Below, one piece after another: positions 33,101 through 44,514 of a stretch of DNA of 46,329 bases (positions are counted from its first letter, which is position 1; every line of letters begins with the position of its first letter). Position numbers and translations under genes: made by a program. The notes under the pieces are model-generated. The model worked only from the letters and a program-made list of their open reading frames with translations. It did no database searches and had not been told where the DNA came from. Source of the stretch: Thelonectria olida. Taxonomy: Eukaryota; Ascomycota; Sordariomycetes; Hypocreales; Nectriaceae. The stretch lies in assembly GCA_020736575.1 (NCBI GenBank), contig JAGPYM010000104.1, forward strand, positions 1 to 46,329. The letters are read 5' to 3'.

Positions 33101-34432
33101 GCCGAGGTCTCAACACTAAGCCCTGCACATCAGACTGAGGAACACGTGGTGATGGATGTTACATCTGTTGTTATAATGTTGCGACCTACTATCCAAGACT
33201 GCATATTGGTTGGCCGATGTCTATGTGTATTCCAGCAAGTAACTGATCCTTCAAAATGGTAGCATTCGCAATCCCAGGGTTGCCGCATGCCATAGCATGG
33301 TAGCGTCGGCAACGTGCGGCACATTCGTCAAGATGTACACCCGGGGTCAACCGATAATCCTTGAGCATCCCTCCAGTAGCCGGCTCGTGCAGGGCGGAGG
33401 TGATACTTGCTCTATTCAGAGCAACTCTGAACCAACTGCAATCAACCCGCCACCCTGCCCCGCCCATACTGAGGAAGACACGCGAGTTCGAGCCAACAAA
33501 GGTCGATGTTTGTTTGGAACTGCTTCATTCCGGCGACAAAGGTTCCTCGTCTTCCCAGTCGGTACAGTAATAATTAGCTGCAGCTCTTGATTTCTTAGTA
33601 CCCCTTACTAGGATTATTCCGCCATCGGGTTCGGTTACTGCCCATTCTAGTAAGATGCATCGACGATGAGGTGAACGCAGCGTCGCATGGCGTAAGACGG
33701 GTTGTATTGCAACATAAGTAGCCTGATTTCAGAGCTCGGCGTTAATATTTTCTGTTGTATTTTTCTGCACGCAAACCTGCCATGTTGTATAATATGCATG
33801 CCAGCAGACACAAATAAGAACCAACCATCACGATAACCGTCCAATAAAGTTGGATCGTAATGAAGCCCTCTCCCTGTAAATGCAACTTGCCGTTCCATGA
33901 TACCTTCATTTACCTGTGTAGCTTAGCTAAGAGCCCTCAAAGTTCATTGTTGGAACGTGTGTGATCGTTGAAGGCCTGTCAAGCCGGGGTTTGCTTTCCT
34001 ACTTACTTCGTCCACTCTAGCACGGCTTCAGGCACTGCTTTTGGTACTGCTCGCGGTACTGTCATGAAGAGAATGGGGCTAAGACGACGAAAAGCTGTTA
34101 AAGATGAACTTATGTGTAGTTAGCAATAAGTAGAAAGGTTACGATGGACTGCTATGTCCTTGGGTTTGTATTTACAATATAAGCGCGGAATACTGCACAG
34201 AATGATCCAACATAGTCAATCCTTGGCTGAAGCGAGTAATATATGGAGGTTATATATTTCAAGTATAGAGGAGAATAGGAAGTGTAACCTGGGCCTTTCA
34301 TCTGCCGGGATAGTATCGCTTGTTCTGTGGTATTGAGGTGACTCTTGCCAATCCCATCCTCCGAGAGCAGCCATCCAATCGCAGCCCTTTTCGAACAGAC
34401 CGGTATACTAGGCCACGGCCAACTCGTCGAAG
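33101..34432. other. Gene-poor region
   Basis: Short frames on both strands, none recognised. Nothing further seen. Confidence 0.4.
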
Positions 34433-35361
34433 TTATGGAATCCAGAACTCCGCATCGTTTCGAGGGTAATGGTGGAGCGTCACGCATGGCCCGCCGCAGC
34501 AAGATCCAACAAGTTTGTTCGCCCCTGCCTTCAACGGGGATTCTGCCGGCAAAGCTATGCCTGTGGTTTTCGGCGAGGGTCCTGCCGGCGAAGGTCCATG
34601 TTCTCGCAAGCCGGAGGAAGAGCCCCCTGTAGTGAACATGGTGCAATGTGAGTGTGGGTTCTGTCCCGCGCGGCTACCTCCTTGGGCGGTGTAGAGCAGA
34701 TCTTGTTGGCCTGACTTGCTATATAAATACATCGAACTGGCCCATGTATCTGAATTTATAGATCGCTGACTGAGTGTACTCAGTAGAGAGCGTGAATATG
34801 TGGAAGAAACGGTGGAGTAGTTAAGCAAAGAAAGTGCCTGACTCAACCAGGAGAAACTCTGTCGGCTATGCGGTTTGCGACGAGCCTGGTATGGGGGCAG
34901 TGGCATATGATAAGGGAGATGCTCATGCATTGTTTGATGATTATGATGCTGCTGAACCAGAGGCTGAAGTGAAACCGCCTCCCTTAAGACCTGGGCACGC
35001 ATCCTTCGGTGGTGGCCAGAGCAAAGGCATGATGTTTGGTCGGTTGACTGAATCACATGGTGTCAGCTCCGGATCAAGTGGGTTTCAGCTCTCCTTGAAA
35101 CCAAGGCTGATCCGTCTGGGACAGCATATCGTCAGCTAAAAATAGGCGATTCATCTCCATGCCTGACCGTGGGGTAGTTGGGAGAGAAACCGGATGGCCT
35201 GAGCCTGAAGTCCAAGAGTCAAAGTATTCTACTAAAGTAGATGAGCTGGAACCCACCAATGCGTGCTGCTGAAACTCGCGGGAAAGTCTTAGTGTATCTT
35301 GTTGATCTGAGTTCTTGTGCAAACTGTCAGTGGCTCTCTGATGGACAGTTCTTTCGGTCAT
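34433..35361 (-). other. Two overlapping-edge open frames, possible low-complexity protein
   Basis: Minus frame 35361-35074 (95 codons, Ser/Thr/Gln-rich) is followed after 18 bp by minus frame 35056-34433 (207 codons). The latter has QQHHNHQTMHEH, runs of Ser/Leu, then GPSPAGPSPKTTG. No convincing intron joins them. The opposite strand at 34834-35139 has a 101-codon frame of equally protein-like composition, so strand cannot be decided. Function unknown; possibly a decayed Gln/His-rich regulator. Confidence 0.25.
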
Positions 35362-35637
35362 GGAGTCGCCTTTCGCGTGATGATGCCGCTTCCTGCTGGT
35401 TTGAATGCCCTCCTTAGCTCTCCGACCTATTTTGAGCTACGAATGAGTCGATCCTCCACTGTTGTTTGTTTGCGAGTGTACATACGATGATTGGGCTGCG
35501 ATATTCTGTTCTAGACTCTGTATCAACTCTAAGCTGGCTCTGTTGATTGGATAGTAGATTGCAAAGCTGAGATCTATGGCTAGGGCTTATATGTGAGGAT
35601 CATGTTTGCTTCTCATCTCCTCCTCTGTACGCCTCTT

Positions 35638-35765
35638 GGGCTGTTAGACCGGCCTGACTTTCTACTGGCAATTTGTGGTGATTGTCCCGCCTCCAAGAAC
35701 ATACTAAATGACACAGGAAAGTGATTAAATTCAGTGACCATCCAATGGGATAACCTACGCGCTCT
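35638..35765 (+). repeat. Promoter-segment duplication, distal copy
   Basis: Aligns with 36269-36395: shared words include ccggcct, actggca, gactgtccc/gattgtccc, gtgatt, attcagt and gcgctct/gtgctct, at roughly 70% similarity by eye. Confidence 0.6.
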
Positions 35766-36268
35766 CGTTATAGCTTCCCGTTAAACAATGCAGCCTGTGG
35801 TATCTTAAATCGGCTTCGCGTTGGTAGTTAAATAAACATTATAACTCTGCGCGATTTCAGACCTGTCTTCAAACCTTGGGTAGGCACTTGTATTTCCAGT
35901 GTGACCATGGTGGAGCAATGGGCTGACAATATGACCATGCTAATTTTCTACGCCGCATCCGACTCGGACCTTTTGGCCCTTCTACTCAAGCGGTTAGTGA
36001 TTCATGTGTGCAGCAAAATCCTTAGCGTTTGATGATGTGATCCGAGATCCACGATGAGTAGGCGAGGTGTATACTGCTACAAAGCACGTGGTACAGTCAA
36101 GCCCATCCCCCGACTCCCGTGTTGTGCCCCCATCGCAATTATCCTACCCTTCCTAAGGGGCGTAGGCCTCGAAGATAACGCCCCGACTGCAATAGGGAAA
36201 CCCCCCACTTAAAGGCTCTATGCAGGGAATGTATTGCTGCGACAATGTTCCAAAAAGTATTACGACGG

Positions 36269-36395
36269 CTGTTGTCCCGGCCTAACTCCCTACTGGCAGT
36301 CCTTCGTGACTGTCCCACTCTCAATAACGTGCTCAGCAAGAGACTGAAATGTGATTGGATTCAGTAATCATGGGGCAACCGAAGTGCTCTTAAAT
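36269..36395 (+). repeat. Promoter-segment duplication, proximal copy
   Basis: Second copy of the segment above, ending about 137 bp before the ABC-C start codon. It may carry regulatory sites retained in both copies. Confidence 0.6.
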
Positions 36396-36531
36396 ATCTC
36401 CTTCACTCCCAGAATCTGACATCAATCCACACCTGTCTTGGCCCTTGCTACCTTGTCTGCGGCACACTACGCGGCAAATTCAGCCTGAACCAGAATCTTC
36501 CACGGCTTTCAAATCCAGGATCACGACCAAG

Positions 36532-39500
36532 ATGCCTTTCACCACTGGCGAGGATAACTTGCTTCAGATGAACAAAGAGCAATTCGACTTCAACGTAGAG
36601 TTCGAGCAGCTATTCTTCTCCATCATACCATCGACACTGTTTATTGTAACATCATTATGGCGTACACTTTCTCAAGCACGCAAGCCGACCGTGGTCAATG
36701 CTCCTCTTTTCCAGCTCATCAAACTGGTACGCTACTCAAATCTTCCAGCCTGCAGTCGATACGATATTGATTACAATGCCCAGGGTGCCATCATAATATA
36801 TGTCGGACTTGAGCTCACACTGCTGATCCTGGTTGCCATTGAGTCTTTCCATGTAACCAGCATCTTCATGGCTTCCTCGGTTCTCAAGCTTGTGGCAGCC
36901 TTGTTCATGGTAACCCTGAGCATTGTTGACCACAGCAGAAGCCCAAGGCCTTCAGTGCTTCTGAACAGCTACTTATTTCTTACTCTCCTACTCGACGTGG
37001 CCCAGGCACGAACGCTGTTTCTATTGTCGGATGACAAACCCGACACTACGTACAGCGCCATTTTCACCGCTTCCGTAGCTCTCAAGGCTGGCATTCTGCT
37101 TCTCGAGGCAAAGCGAAAGTCCAAATGGATTAGTTGGGATGAGAAAGAGCACAGCCCAGAGGAAAGCAGTAGTATCTTCTCTCTCGGTGTTCTTTTCTGG
37201 CTGAATAACATGTTCTTGGAAGGTTATAGGAAAACTCTTCTAATGCGTGACCTCTACCCCCTCGATGTTTCTTTAAACAGCAAGCGGCTTCATGAGAAGT
37301 TCTCCGAAAACATGGACTACGCGAAACGAAAGGGTGATAAGTTTGGTCTCCTCAAGGTTCTGGTCAGGACATTGATAGTTCCTCTCCTGCTTCCTATTCC
37401 TCCGCGCCTGGCACTACTCGGATTCACATTTTGCCAACCTTTTTTTATTGAAAAGTTATTGGAGCAACTCGCTCAGCCTGAAGTCGCCGCGAATGTGGGA
37501 TATGGATTTATAGGGGCTAGCATACTGATCTACTCTGGAATGGCCATCTCGGCGGTCCTTTGCTGGTAAGTCCAACAGGGGATAACTAATTGGCGATAGT
37601 TGACACGACGAATGCATGCAGGTACCTCCATCATCGAATGCGTGCCATGACAAGGTCGATATTGGTCACCGAGACTTTCATCAGAGCCACAGAAGCTCGC
37701 ATTGGAACCAATGATCACAACGCTGCCCTTACCTTGATGAGCACCGACATAGAGCGGATTAGGATGGGGCTCAGAATGGTGCACAATGTGTGGGCCGGTA
37801 TGATCCAGGCTGCTCTGGCCGCGTGGATGCTTTACATTCGGCTGGGGCTAGTCTTCGTCGCACCCATTGGAATTGTTGTTGTCTGCTTCACCCTCTTAGG
37901 GATCCTTGTCAACTTTACGGGGGATTCGCAGAGAGCCTGGATGGCAGGAGTTCAGAAGCGTGTAGGTCTGACAGCCAATGTCATTGCCAGTATGAAGAAC
38001 CTGAAGCTTTCTGGCCTATCTTCCACCGTCGGCGATTTCGTGCAGAGGCTCCGTGTCGAGGAGCTCAAGGCGGGAGCCCGTTTTCGAAAGATCTTCATCC
38101 TGGCCGCCATTTTTGGTTTTATTCCCATGCTGATCAGCCCGCCACTGGCCCTCGCATTCACTGGGGAGACACTGGATGCCACGACTGTATTTACCAGTCT
38201 TTCATTTCTTATGTTATTGACCAATCCACTGTCTCAGATCTTCCAGTCCATCCCGGAACTCGTTTCTGGTCTGGCTTGTATCGGCCGAATCCAGGCTTTC
38301 TTGGAGTGCGAAACCCGCCATGATTTTCGTCGAGTTCTTGCCCATCAGAAGTCGAATATGGGCGAGGCTGAATCTAAAACTGATGATTTGTCTCAAGTGG
38401 GGCTAGATTCTGATACTGTTGTTGCTATCGAGAATGGGAAGTTTGGTTGGGAGGCAGACAAGTTCATCTTGGAAAACATCAATACCCAAATCACCAAGTC
38501 ATCCCTCACTATGGTCATCGGACAGGTTGGCTCGGGGAAGTCTACGTTCTGCAAGGCACTGCTTGGTGAAATACCATTCAGCGAAGGCAGTGTTATACTA
38601 AGCACCCGCTTCGCCCATGTCGGATTTTGTGACCAAACTGCCTTTCTTTGGAACGGGACCATCCGAGATAACATCATAGGATTCTCTCTGTTTGACGATA
38701 AGAGATACTCTGAAGTTATCCGAGCTACAGCTCTGGACTTCGACTTTACCAAACTTCCGCAGGGGGACAGAACGAATATCGGATCGGATGGGATCGTACT
38801 ATCCGGAGGTCAGAAACAACGCGTTTCCCTCGCGCGGGCTTTGTATTTGCAGTCTGATCTGCTTATACTCGACGACATATTTAGCGGTTTGGATGCGGAC
38901 ACCGAGCAGCAGGTCTTTCGTCAGGTCTTTGGGCCTGATGGGCTGCTCCGACGAAGACGCTCCACCGTTGTGTTGTGCACCCACAGCGTCCGGTACCTAC
39001 CCACTGCGGATCATGTCATAACGCTCGGGGACGGCGGCATCATTGAGCAAGGTGATTTCGCCAGCCTGATAACCCGTCAAGGCTACGTTCAGCGCCTGGG
39101 ACTGAAGGACTCTTCCGACAGCGATGATGATATATCTAAGGAAACGACGGCGACGACGAGGAGCTCGCTGGGCTCACAACCGAATCTGCCCAGCACCACG
39201 CCAGCCAATGCAGCTACGCATGCAGAAGATGCAGGCGAGGACCGACGAGTAGGCGATAAAACGGTATACAAGCATTACTTCAAGAGCATGGGGTTGTTTG
39301 TGGCAGCGTGTTGCCTCTTCTTAGCTGCTCTTTGGGGGTTCTTTACGAACTTTCCAACAATTTGTAAGTCAACTGTGCGAGAGAAAGGCGCGATTTGTCA
39401 CATGAAAGCAATGAATGGAAGCTGTCTTTGTGGGTCAGTGGATTAATGTGTCTATTATCGCAGGGCTTAAATTCTGGACTGACGACGTCTCGTCTGGACG

Positions 39501-41503
39501 TCTGAGCCACTCTCATGCCTACTACGTCGGCATTTATGCTATGCTTCAAATATCTGGCTTGATCTCCCTGCTTCTACTTGGCATCGTGCTCTTCATCGTC
39601 GCGGTGAGAAGAGCAGGTGCCAATCTTCACCACGATGCCTTGCGAACACTGATTCGAGCGCCGCTACAGTTCTTCACTACGACGGATACCGGCATTGTCA
39701 CTAATCTTTTCTCGCAAGATTTGAACCTGATTGACACCGAACTACCGGATGCCTTGTTGAACACTCTGTTCTGTGTAAGTCTGCTGCTGTCATCGTTTGT
39801 AGTTTGCAAGTGAAGTTTGCTCTAACAACAACAAATACGTCTAGGTCGCCGAAGCTGTGGGACAAGCAGCCGTCATGGTTACTTCGTCTACCTACTTGGC
39901 CATCAGCTACCCGTTCCTTGCCGCTCTACTGTATGCTGTGCAAAGATTTTACCTCCGGACTTCCAGGCAGCTGAGGTTACTAAATCTCGAGTCTAAGAGT
40001 CCTTTATAGTTAGTCCGCTACTACCTATTGCTACACTGGGCTTGTGGAATTTTCTCATGACGAAAAGTACTAATTCGGAAGCTGTGTAGCACGCACTTCC
40101 TTGATACTCTCAGGGGTGTTGCAACCCTGAGGGCCTCCAGTGAGTCTTTTCATGTGCGAAAACTATGAACCAGCACTGGAAGCATGGTTTAAGACACCTT
40201 GCAGCACCTCCTCAGTTGGGTACATGGCGCTCGCTGCTGACACATGCAAAAAGGTTTCATTTCAGAGGACATTTCCAAAAACGCTGGCCTCCTTGACTCG
40301 AGCCAACAACCCGCGTATCTCCTCGCTATGGTTCAGGAGTGGCTGAATCTTGTCCTTGACCTGGTAGTCATGGTATTAGCAGCAGTCTTGACGACGCTTG
40401 CCGTCAGGCTTCACTCTAACTCTGGCTTCGCCGGTGCTTCTTTGGTCACCCTCATGGGGTTCGGAGAGAACTTGTCTGGCATCGTCATCTACTACACCAG
40501 GCTGGAAACTTCTATCGGGGCGATAGCAAGACTCAAGACCTTCAACGAGACTGTCAAGCCCGAGGATAGAGAGGACGAGGACATCCTGCCTCCTGAATCA
40601 TGGCCGCAAAGTGGTGCGGTGGAGTTGAAGGGTGTCTCGGCGAGCTATGAGTAAGATTGATGATATTTCTTTACGTCTTTTTGTCTCGTTCAAAACCAAC
40701 AGGAAATGGTTTTTAACGTTTCATGTAGCGTAGAAAGTCGGAACGACGGCAAATCCAGCCTGGCCCTCTGCGACATTCATTGTACTATTCAACCGGGAGA
40801 GAAAATTGCCATTTGCGGTCGTACAGGCAGCGGTAAATCCAGCCTCGTCGCTCTACTCCTCAAGCTTCTCGACCCCCTCCCTGGAACAGCAGAGACGGCT
40901 GCAGTAGTCGATGATTTGCCGCTCCAACGCCTTAACCGGTCTGCGCTGCGACAACGCATTATCGCAGTGCCCCAAGAAGCCGTGTTCCTGCCCGACGGGT
41001 CCACCTTCCAGATGAACCTAGATCCCTCGGGAACATGCACGCCCGAAGAATGCCAAGCCGTCCTTGCCGCTGTGTGCTTGTGGGACTTTGTCCATGAACG
41101 CGGTGGTTTGAACGCAGGTATGACGGCAGGGACTCTCAGCGCGGGACAGCGCCAACTCATGTCGCTGGGACGCGCCGTGTTGCGACGCCGCATCCGGGCG
41201 CAGAAGAAGCCAAGTTTCGAGGGCGGCGATGGCAAGTCGGAGATTGACGGCGGTATACTACTGCTCGACGAGGTAAACTCGAGTGTCGACCGTGACATGG
41301 AACTTATCATTTCAGACATCATCAAAACCGAGATTAAAGCTTATACGGTCATCGCCGTTAGCCATCGGCTCGGCATGATTATGGATTTTGACAGAGTCAT
41401 TGTGATGGATAGGGGGGAGATTGTCGAGGTCGGGAATCCATTGGTGCTGGCTGGCACGGTGGGAACCAGATTTGGGATTCTGGTGAAGGCTGGAGCCAAG
41501 TAA
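36532..41503 (+). CDS. ABC-C (MRP-type) transporter
   Basis: Seven exons: 36532-37565, 37622-39363, 39464-39774, 39845-40008, 40090-40139, 40254-40650 and 40729-41503. The introns of 56, 100, 70, 81, 114 and 78 bp all keep frame, giving 1490 aa, the family size. The ATG at 36532 (MPFTTGEDN) is chosen; upstream codons begin only at TTG. Order: N-terminal TMD0, first membrane domain, NBD1 (Walker A GQVGSGKST near 644, signature LSGGQKQR near 737, Walker B LLILDD near 758), linker rich in Ser/Asp, second membrane domain, NBD2 (GRTGSGKSS near 1262, LSAGQRQL near 1369, LLLDEV, SHRL H-loop). NBD1 has Asp instead of the catalytic Glu after Walker B, usual for ABCC, so only one site hydrolyses ATP well. 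It likely exports organic anions or secondary metabolites across the plasma or vacuolar membrane. The junction at exons 5-6 (LRAS-SFISED) is a little shorter than in relatives. Confidence 0.92.
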
Positions 41504-41752
41504 AAAAGCTCATCCTCTCGGTTAATATCGCCATTTTTGTTAACCAGAAAGGTCAATCAATTTAAACAAGGTGTCTAACCTGATATACAGAGCAAACTCC
41601 TTCCCGCCTTCAATGACAGGATCACTTATAACTTAAATCATAATGGCACCGGAGACGAAATGTTGCATAATTATCCACACTACCTTTAGGGTTTTGGCAA
41701 GCTTGCGTCGAAGATCTATACATCTGTCCGTTCTACGCATTTCAAACCTTCT

Positions 41753-42291
41753 TCACCGGCCCGTGACGAGACTCACCACGCGGATGCCGAACGGGGCGAG
41801 CTTGAGGCGAAGACTCTCGGTGAGGCTAGCAGTCGCGGCTTTGGATGCTGAGTAACCCCCTTGGAAGGGCATGCCGCAGCCGAGAAACCCCATGCCTAAG
41901 ATATTGTTAACGATGACGGTATAGTCGTGGGCCGAACGTAGAAGTAATGGGAGAATGGCCTGCGTGACGCTGACAATGGAGAACCTGTTGAGTTCGAATA
42001 CATCACAGACTGTGTTTATGTCCAGCCCGAGTGACAGATCCAAGCCGTCCCGGAGCGGTGAAAAGCTGTGACGTCTTGTTCGACCACATTCACATGGTCG
42101 TAGTTCCCATATTGTGTGCGGGAGACTGAGGCGATGAGTCGAAAATTTCCACAACGGGCCAACTCTTCCAGAAATGCAGTGCGGATGCGTCCCGACAGAT
42201 TCAGCGATAGAAAATCACTCGAGGTAAGGTCGAGGACGTCGTCTTCCCACCGCGGTTTCAGTGTAACGTGGCCGCCTTTTCTAGCCTGCAA
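41753..42291 (-). pseudogene. SDR pseudogene (Ayr1-like)
   Basis: The C-terminal half is readable: VFELNRFSIVSVTQAILPLLL, then IVNNILGMGFLGCG, the active-site segment YSASKAA (YxxxK) and LRLKLAPFGIRVVSLVTGR, ending at 41753. This order matches 1-acyldihydroxyacetone-phosphate reductase-like SDRs. Upstream, FRLIASVSR and VVEQDVT in a second frame are the remains of the first strands, with a frame change near 42020 and no glycine-rich TGxxxGIG or NNAG. It stops shortly after the YxxxK region, so the substrate-binding end is also missing. Divergent from the PKS remnant, which fits a former shared cluster. Confidence 0.7.
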
Positions 42292-42655
42292 CTTGATACT
42301 GTAGACGAAATCAATTCCGGCTCTTTGGTGGGCTGGATAACCTACCCTCCTAGGATAGGCAGATCCCTGTCAGGCGAATTCCTTTATTGGAGCCTGAGAC
42401 TCTTGGCCACTGCCACTCTAGAGCTATCGCGATGGTCGATGGTACGCTTTGTGTTGTTGCGTGACACTTGGCCGAGTATTGACAATGGTATTTTGTGACA
42501 GAGAATGAGTAACATTCTGAGAGTATTCAGGCAGTCTGGCCACCATCCGATATCTCGAACAGATCAAAGCACAGTCGATGAATACATCACTCATCAGCAT
42601 CCTTTTCTGCCCATCTGCCCATCTGCCCATTGAATTTCTCTCCTCAAGAAGCAGG
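42292..42655. other. Intergenic region between divergent pseudogenes
   Basis: 364 bp that would have been the divergent promoter of the SDR and PKS remnants. It holds a triple ctgcccat tandem at about 42609-42632 just before the PKS start. Nothing else recognised. Confidence 0.45.
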
Positions 42656-44243
42656 ATGGCTCAACTCAATGGCAACTCCAATGGTCACCAAGAGACCAAC
42701 GACCGCACCAGCGGCTCCAACAGCAACGGCGTCAACGGCAACGGGTTAAAAGCAATGGCATCAACGGCAATAGTGCCCACGGCAACGGCGTGAATGGTCA
42801 TAACAACAATGCTAGCAATGGCCATCTTCATACGAGTCAGGATCTCGGCAACGAGAGTAAGAGCGCTGCTTTCGAGCCCATCGCCATCTGCAGAATGGCC
42901 TGCCCACTTCCCAAACGGATCAGCTCCCCAGAAGATTATAGAAGTTTCTCATTGAGGGGCGAGACGCTCGATGCCGCGTGCCAGCAACTCGATTCACTAT
43001 CGACGGCTACTACTCGATTCAATATCGACGGCTACTACTCGACGACTGGCAAACCTGAGAGCACTAACACCCAATTCGGGTCTACCTGAACGAGTCGGTC
43101 GACTTGGCCGGACTAGACACGTCGTTTTTCTCCATATCGCGTATGGATGTCGAGTGGCTGGATCCTTAACAACGATTCATGCTCGAGGTCGCTCGGGAAT
43201 CCTTGGACGACGCTGGCGAGGCTGGTTCCAAAGGATCCAGCATAGGTGTCTACGTTGGGTCTTTCGCGAATGGGTGGTACGATATCATGAGTCGTGATCC
43301 ACTGCACCGTAGCGTTGTCAGAACTATTGCATCGCACGACTTTATCATCTCGGAGCGTCTCTCCCATGAAGATGGATCTGCGCGGACCAAGGTATGAAAC
43401 AATATCCGTTCAGCAAGGTTTCATGTGTAGTGCACTGACCCATAAACCCAACAACAGCATGACAATTCGTGCTGCCTGCTCCTCTGCGCTTGTCGGCCTC
43501 AATGAGGCTTGTATGGCCATCGCCAAAGTCTACTGCGAGTCCGCCATCGTTGGCGGCACCAACCTGATTTTGGCCCCCGACCTAGTCACAAGACTAGCCG
43601 ACCAAGGCATCATCAGCCCCAACGGGTCTTGTAAAATATTTTCTGTCGAGGTGAACGGATACGCTCGTGGTGAAGCTATCGTATCCGTCTTTATCAAGTC
43701 GCTCAGCGCCGCCATCTGTGACGGAAACCCTATCCGATCGATCATCTCCGGTACCGCGGCCAATTTCGATGGAAAAACAAGCCCCTTGACGAGCCCGAGC
43801 GCTGCGACTCAAGAGACTTTAATCCGAAGGGCTTACAAGATTGCAGGTATCTCGAATATCTCCAAGACGGCTTTGTTCGAATGCCACGGAACGGGAACGG
43901 CGACTGGTGATCCGATTGAGACTGAAGCCATCGCTGCTGTTTTTGGCGACTAAGGCATTCATCTCGGATCAGTCAAGCCGAACATGGGTCATTCCGGAAG
44001 TGCTTCAGGTTTAACAGCAGTGCTCAAGGCCACTTTGTCCATGGAGCATCGGACTATTGCCCCCAACATTAAGTACTCGCCGGTGAACCCAAGGATGCCT
44101 TCGAACGCGCAAAACTTAGAATGCCCGAGGAACCCACTGCCTGGGCAGCCGATCGTGATGAGCGTATAAGTATCAACTCGCTCGGAGTTGGCGGCTCCAA
44201 TGCCCACGCCAATGTGGAATCAGCAGCGAGCTTTTTCGCTTAG
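42656..44243 (+). pseudogene. Highly reducing PKS: broken ketosynthase fragment
   Basis: It starts with an Asn/Gly-rich leader (MAQLNGNSNGH) common in HR-PKS, then the ketosynthase: ICRMACPLP, IDGYYSTTGKP, DTSFFSISRMD, the DPQQR site, VYVGSF, ERLSHE, AACSSALVG with the active-site Cys, ECHGTGT and SVKPNMGH with the two catalytic His, and VGGSNAH. Lesions: frame changes near 42750, 42950, 43083, 43370 and 44120; TAA at the first Gln of DPQQR (C to T); TAA after VFGD; and a 25 bp tandem duplication. One intron (43393-43457, gtatga...acag) still splices in frame. After the KS it ends at TAG 44241 and an AT-rich scar; the acyltransferase, reductive and ACP domains are absent. It cannot make a polyketide. 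Confidence 0.88.
42987..43036 (+). repeat. 25 bp tandem duplication in the PKS fragment
   Basis: Unit 42987-43011 is repeated at 43012-43036 with one mismatch (C/A at the eleventh base). Because 25 is not a multiple of 3 it shifts the frame, and here it offsets an earlier shift. Confidence 0.9.
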
Positions 44244-44514
44244 ATAAACTATTATAGTTAATAGAAAGATAATAGTATTAATAAAATAAGTACATGTTTT
44301 AAAATAATAAATACTTAAGCTCAATAGACTTTAAAATCATAGTAATATCTAAGTCTAGATAAGGCAGATCCCTCTGACCGTAAGGGGCGGAGGAACAGAG
44401 AATGCACACAATTTTGCGGTGATCAAAGTGGTCACCCGTGCTATTTAACACATCTATCCTCCGCTTCTGACAATTAATCTGGGGTCGTTTTTTCCCCCCG
44501 GCCCTACTTTACGC
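44244..44514. other. AT-rich scar after the PKS fragment
   Basis: 44244-44350 is strongly AT-rich (agataatagtattaataaaat) and abuts the last PKS codons. It then gives way to normal sequence and the 3' end of the secreted-protein gene. It resembles a small RIP-mutated insertion or deletion scar at the point where the rest of the PKS should begin. Confidence 0.5.

Larger units (their letters stand above)
35362..36531 (+). promoter_or_regulatory. Upstream region of the ABC-C gene with a duplicated segment
   Basis: 1.2 kb without a gene. It contains two related copies of one segment (listed separately) and, just before the ATG, the leader with ccttcactcccag and cacacctgtcttgg. The distal copy is followed by a similar gacctgtcttcaaaccttgg, so the duplication covered more than the core. 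Confidence 0.5.

Noticed and set aside
39415..39463. An internal ATG of the ABC-C gene as a separate half-transporter start
   Set aside because: The ATG falls inside a 100 bp intron; splicing 39364-39463 joins TI to WLKFWTDD in frame.
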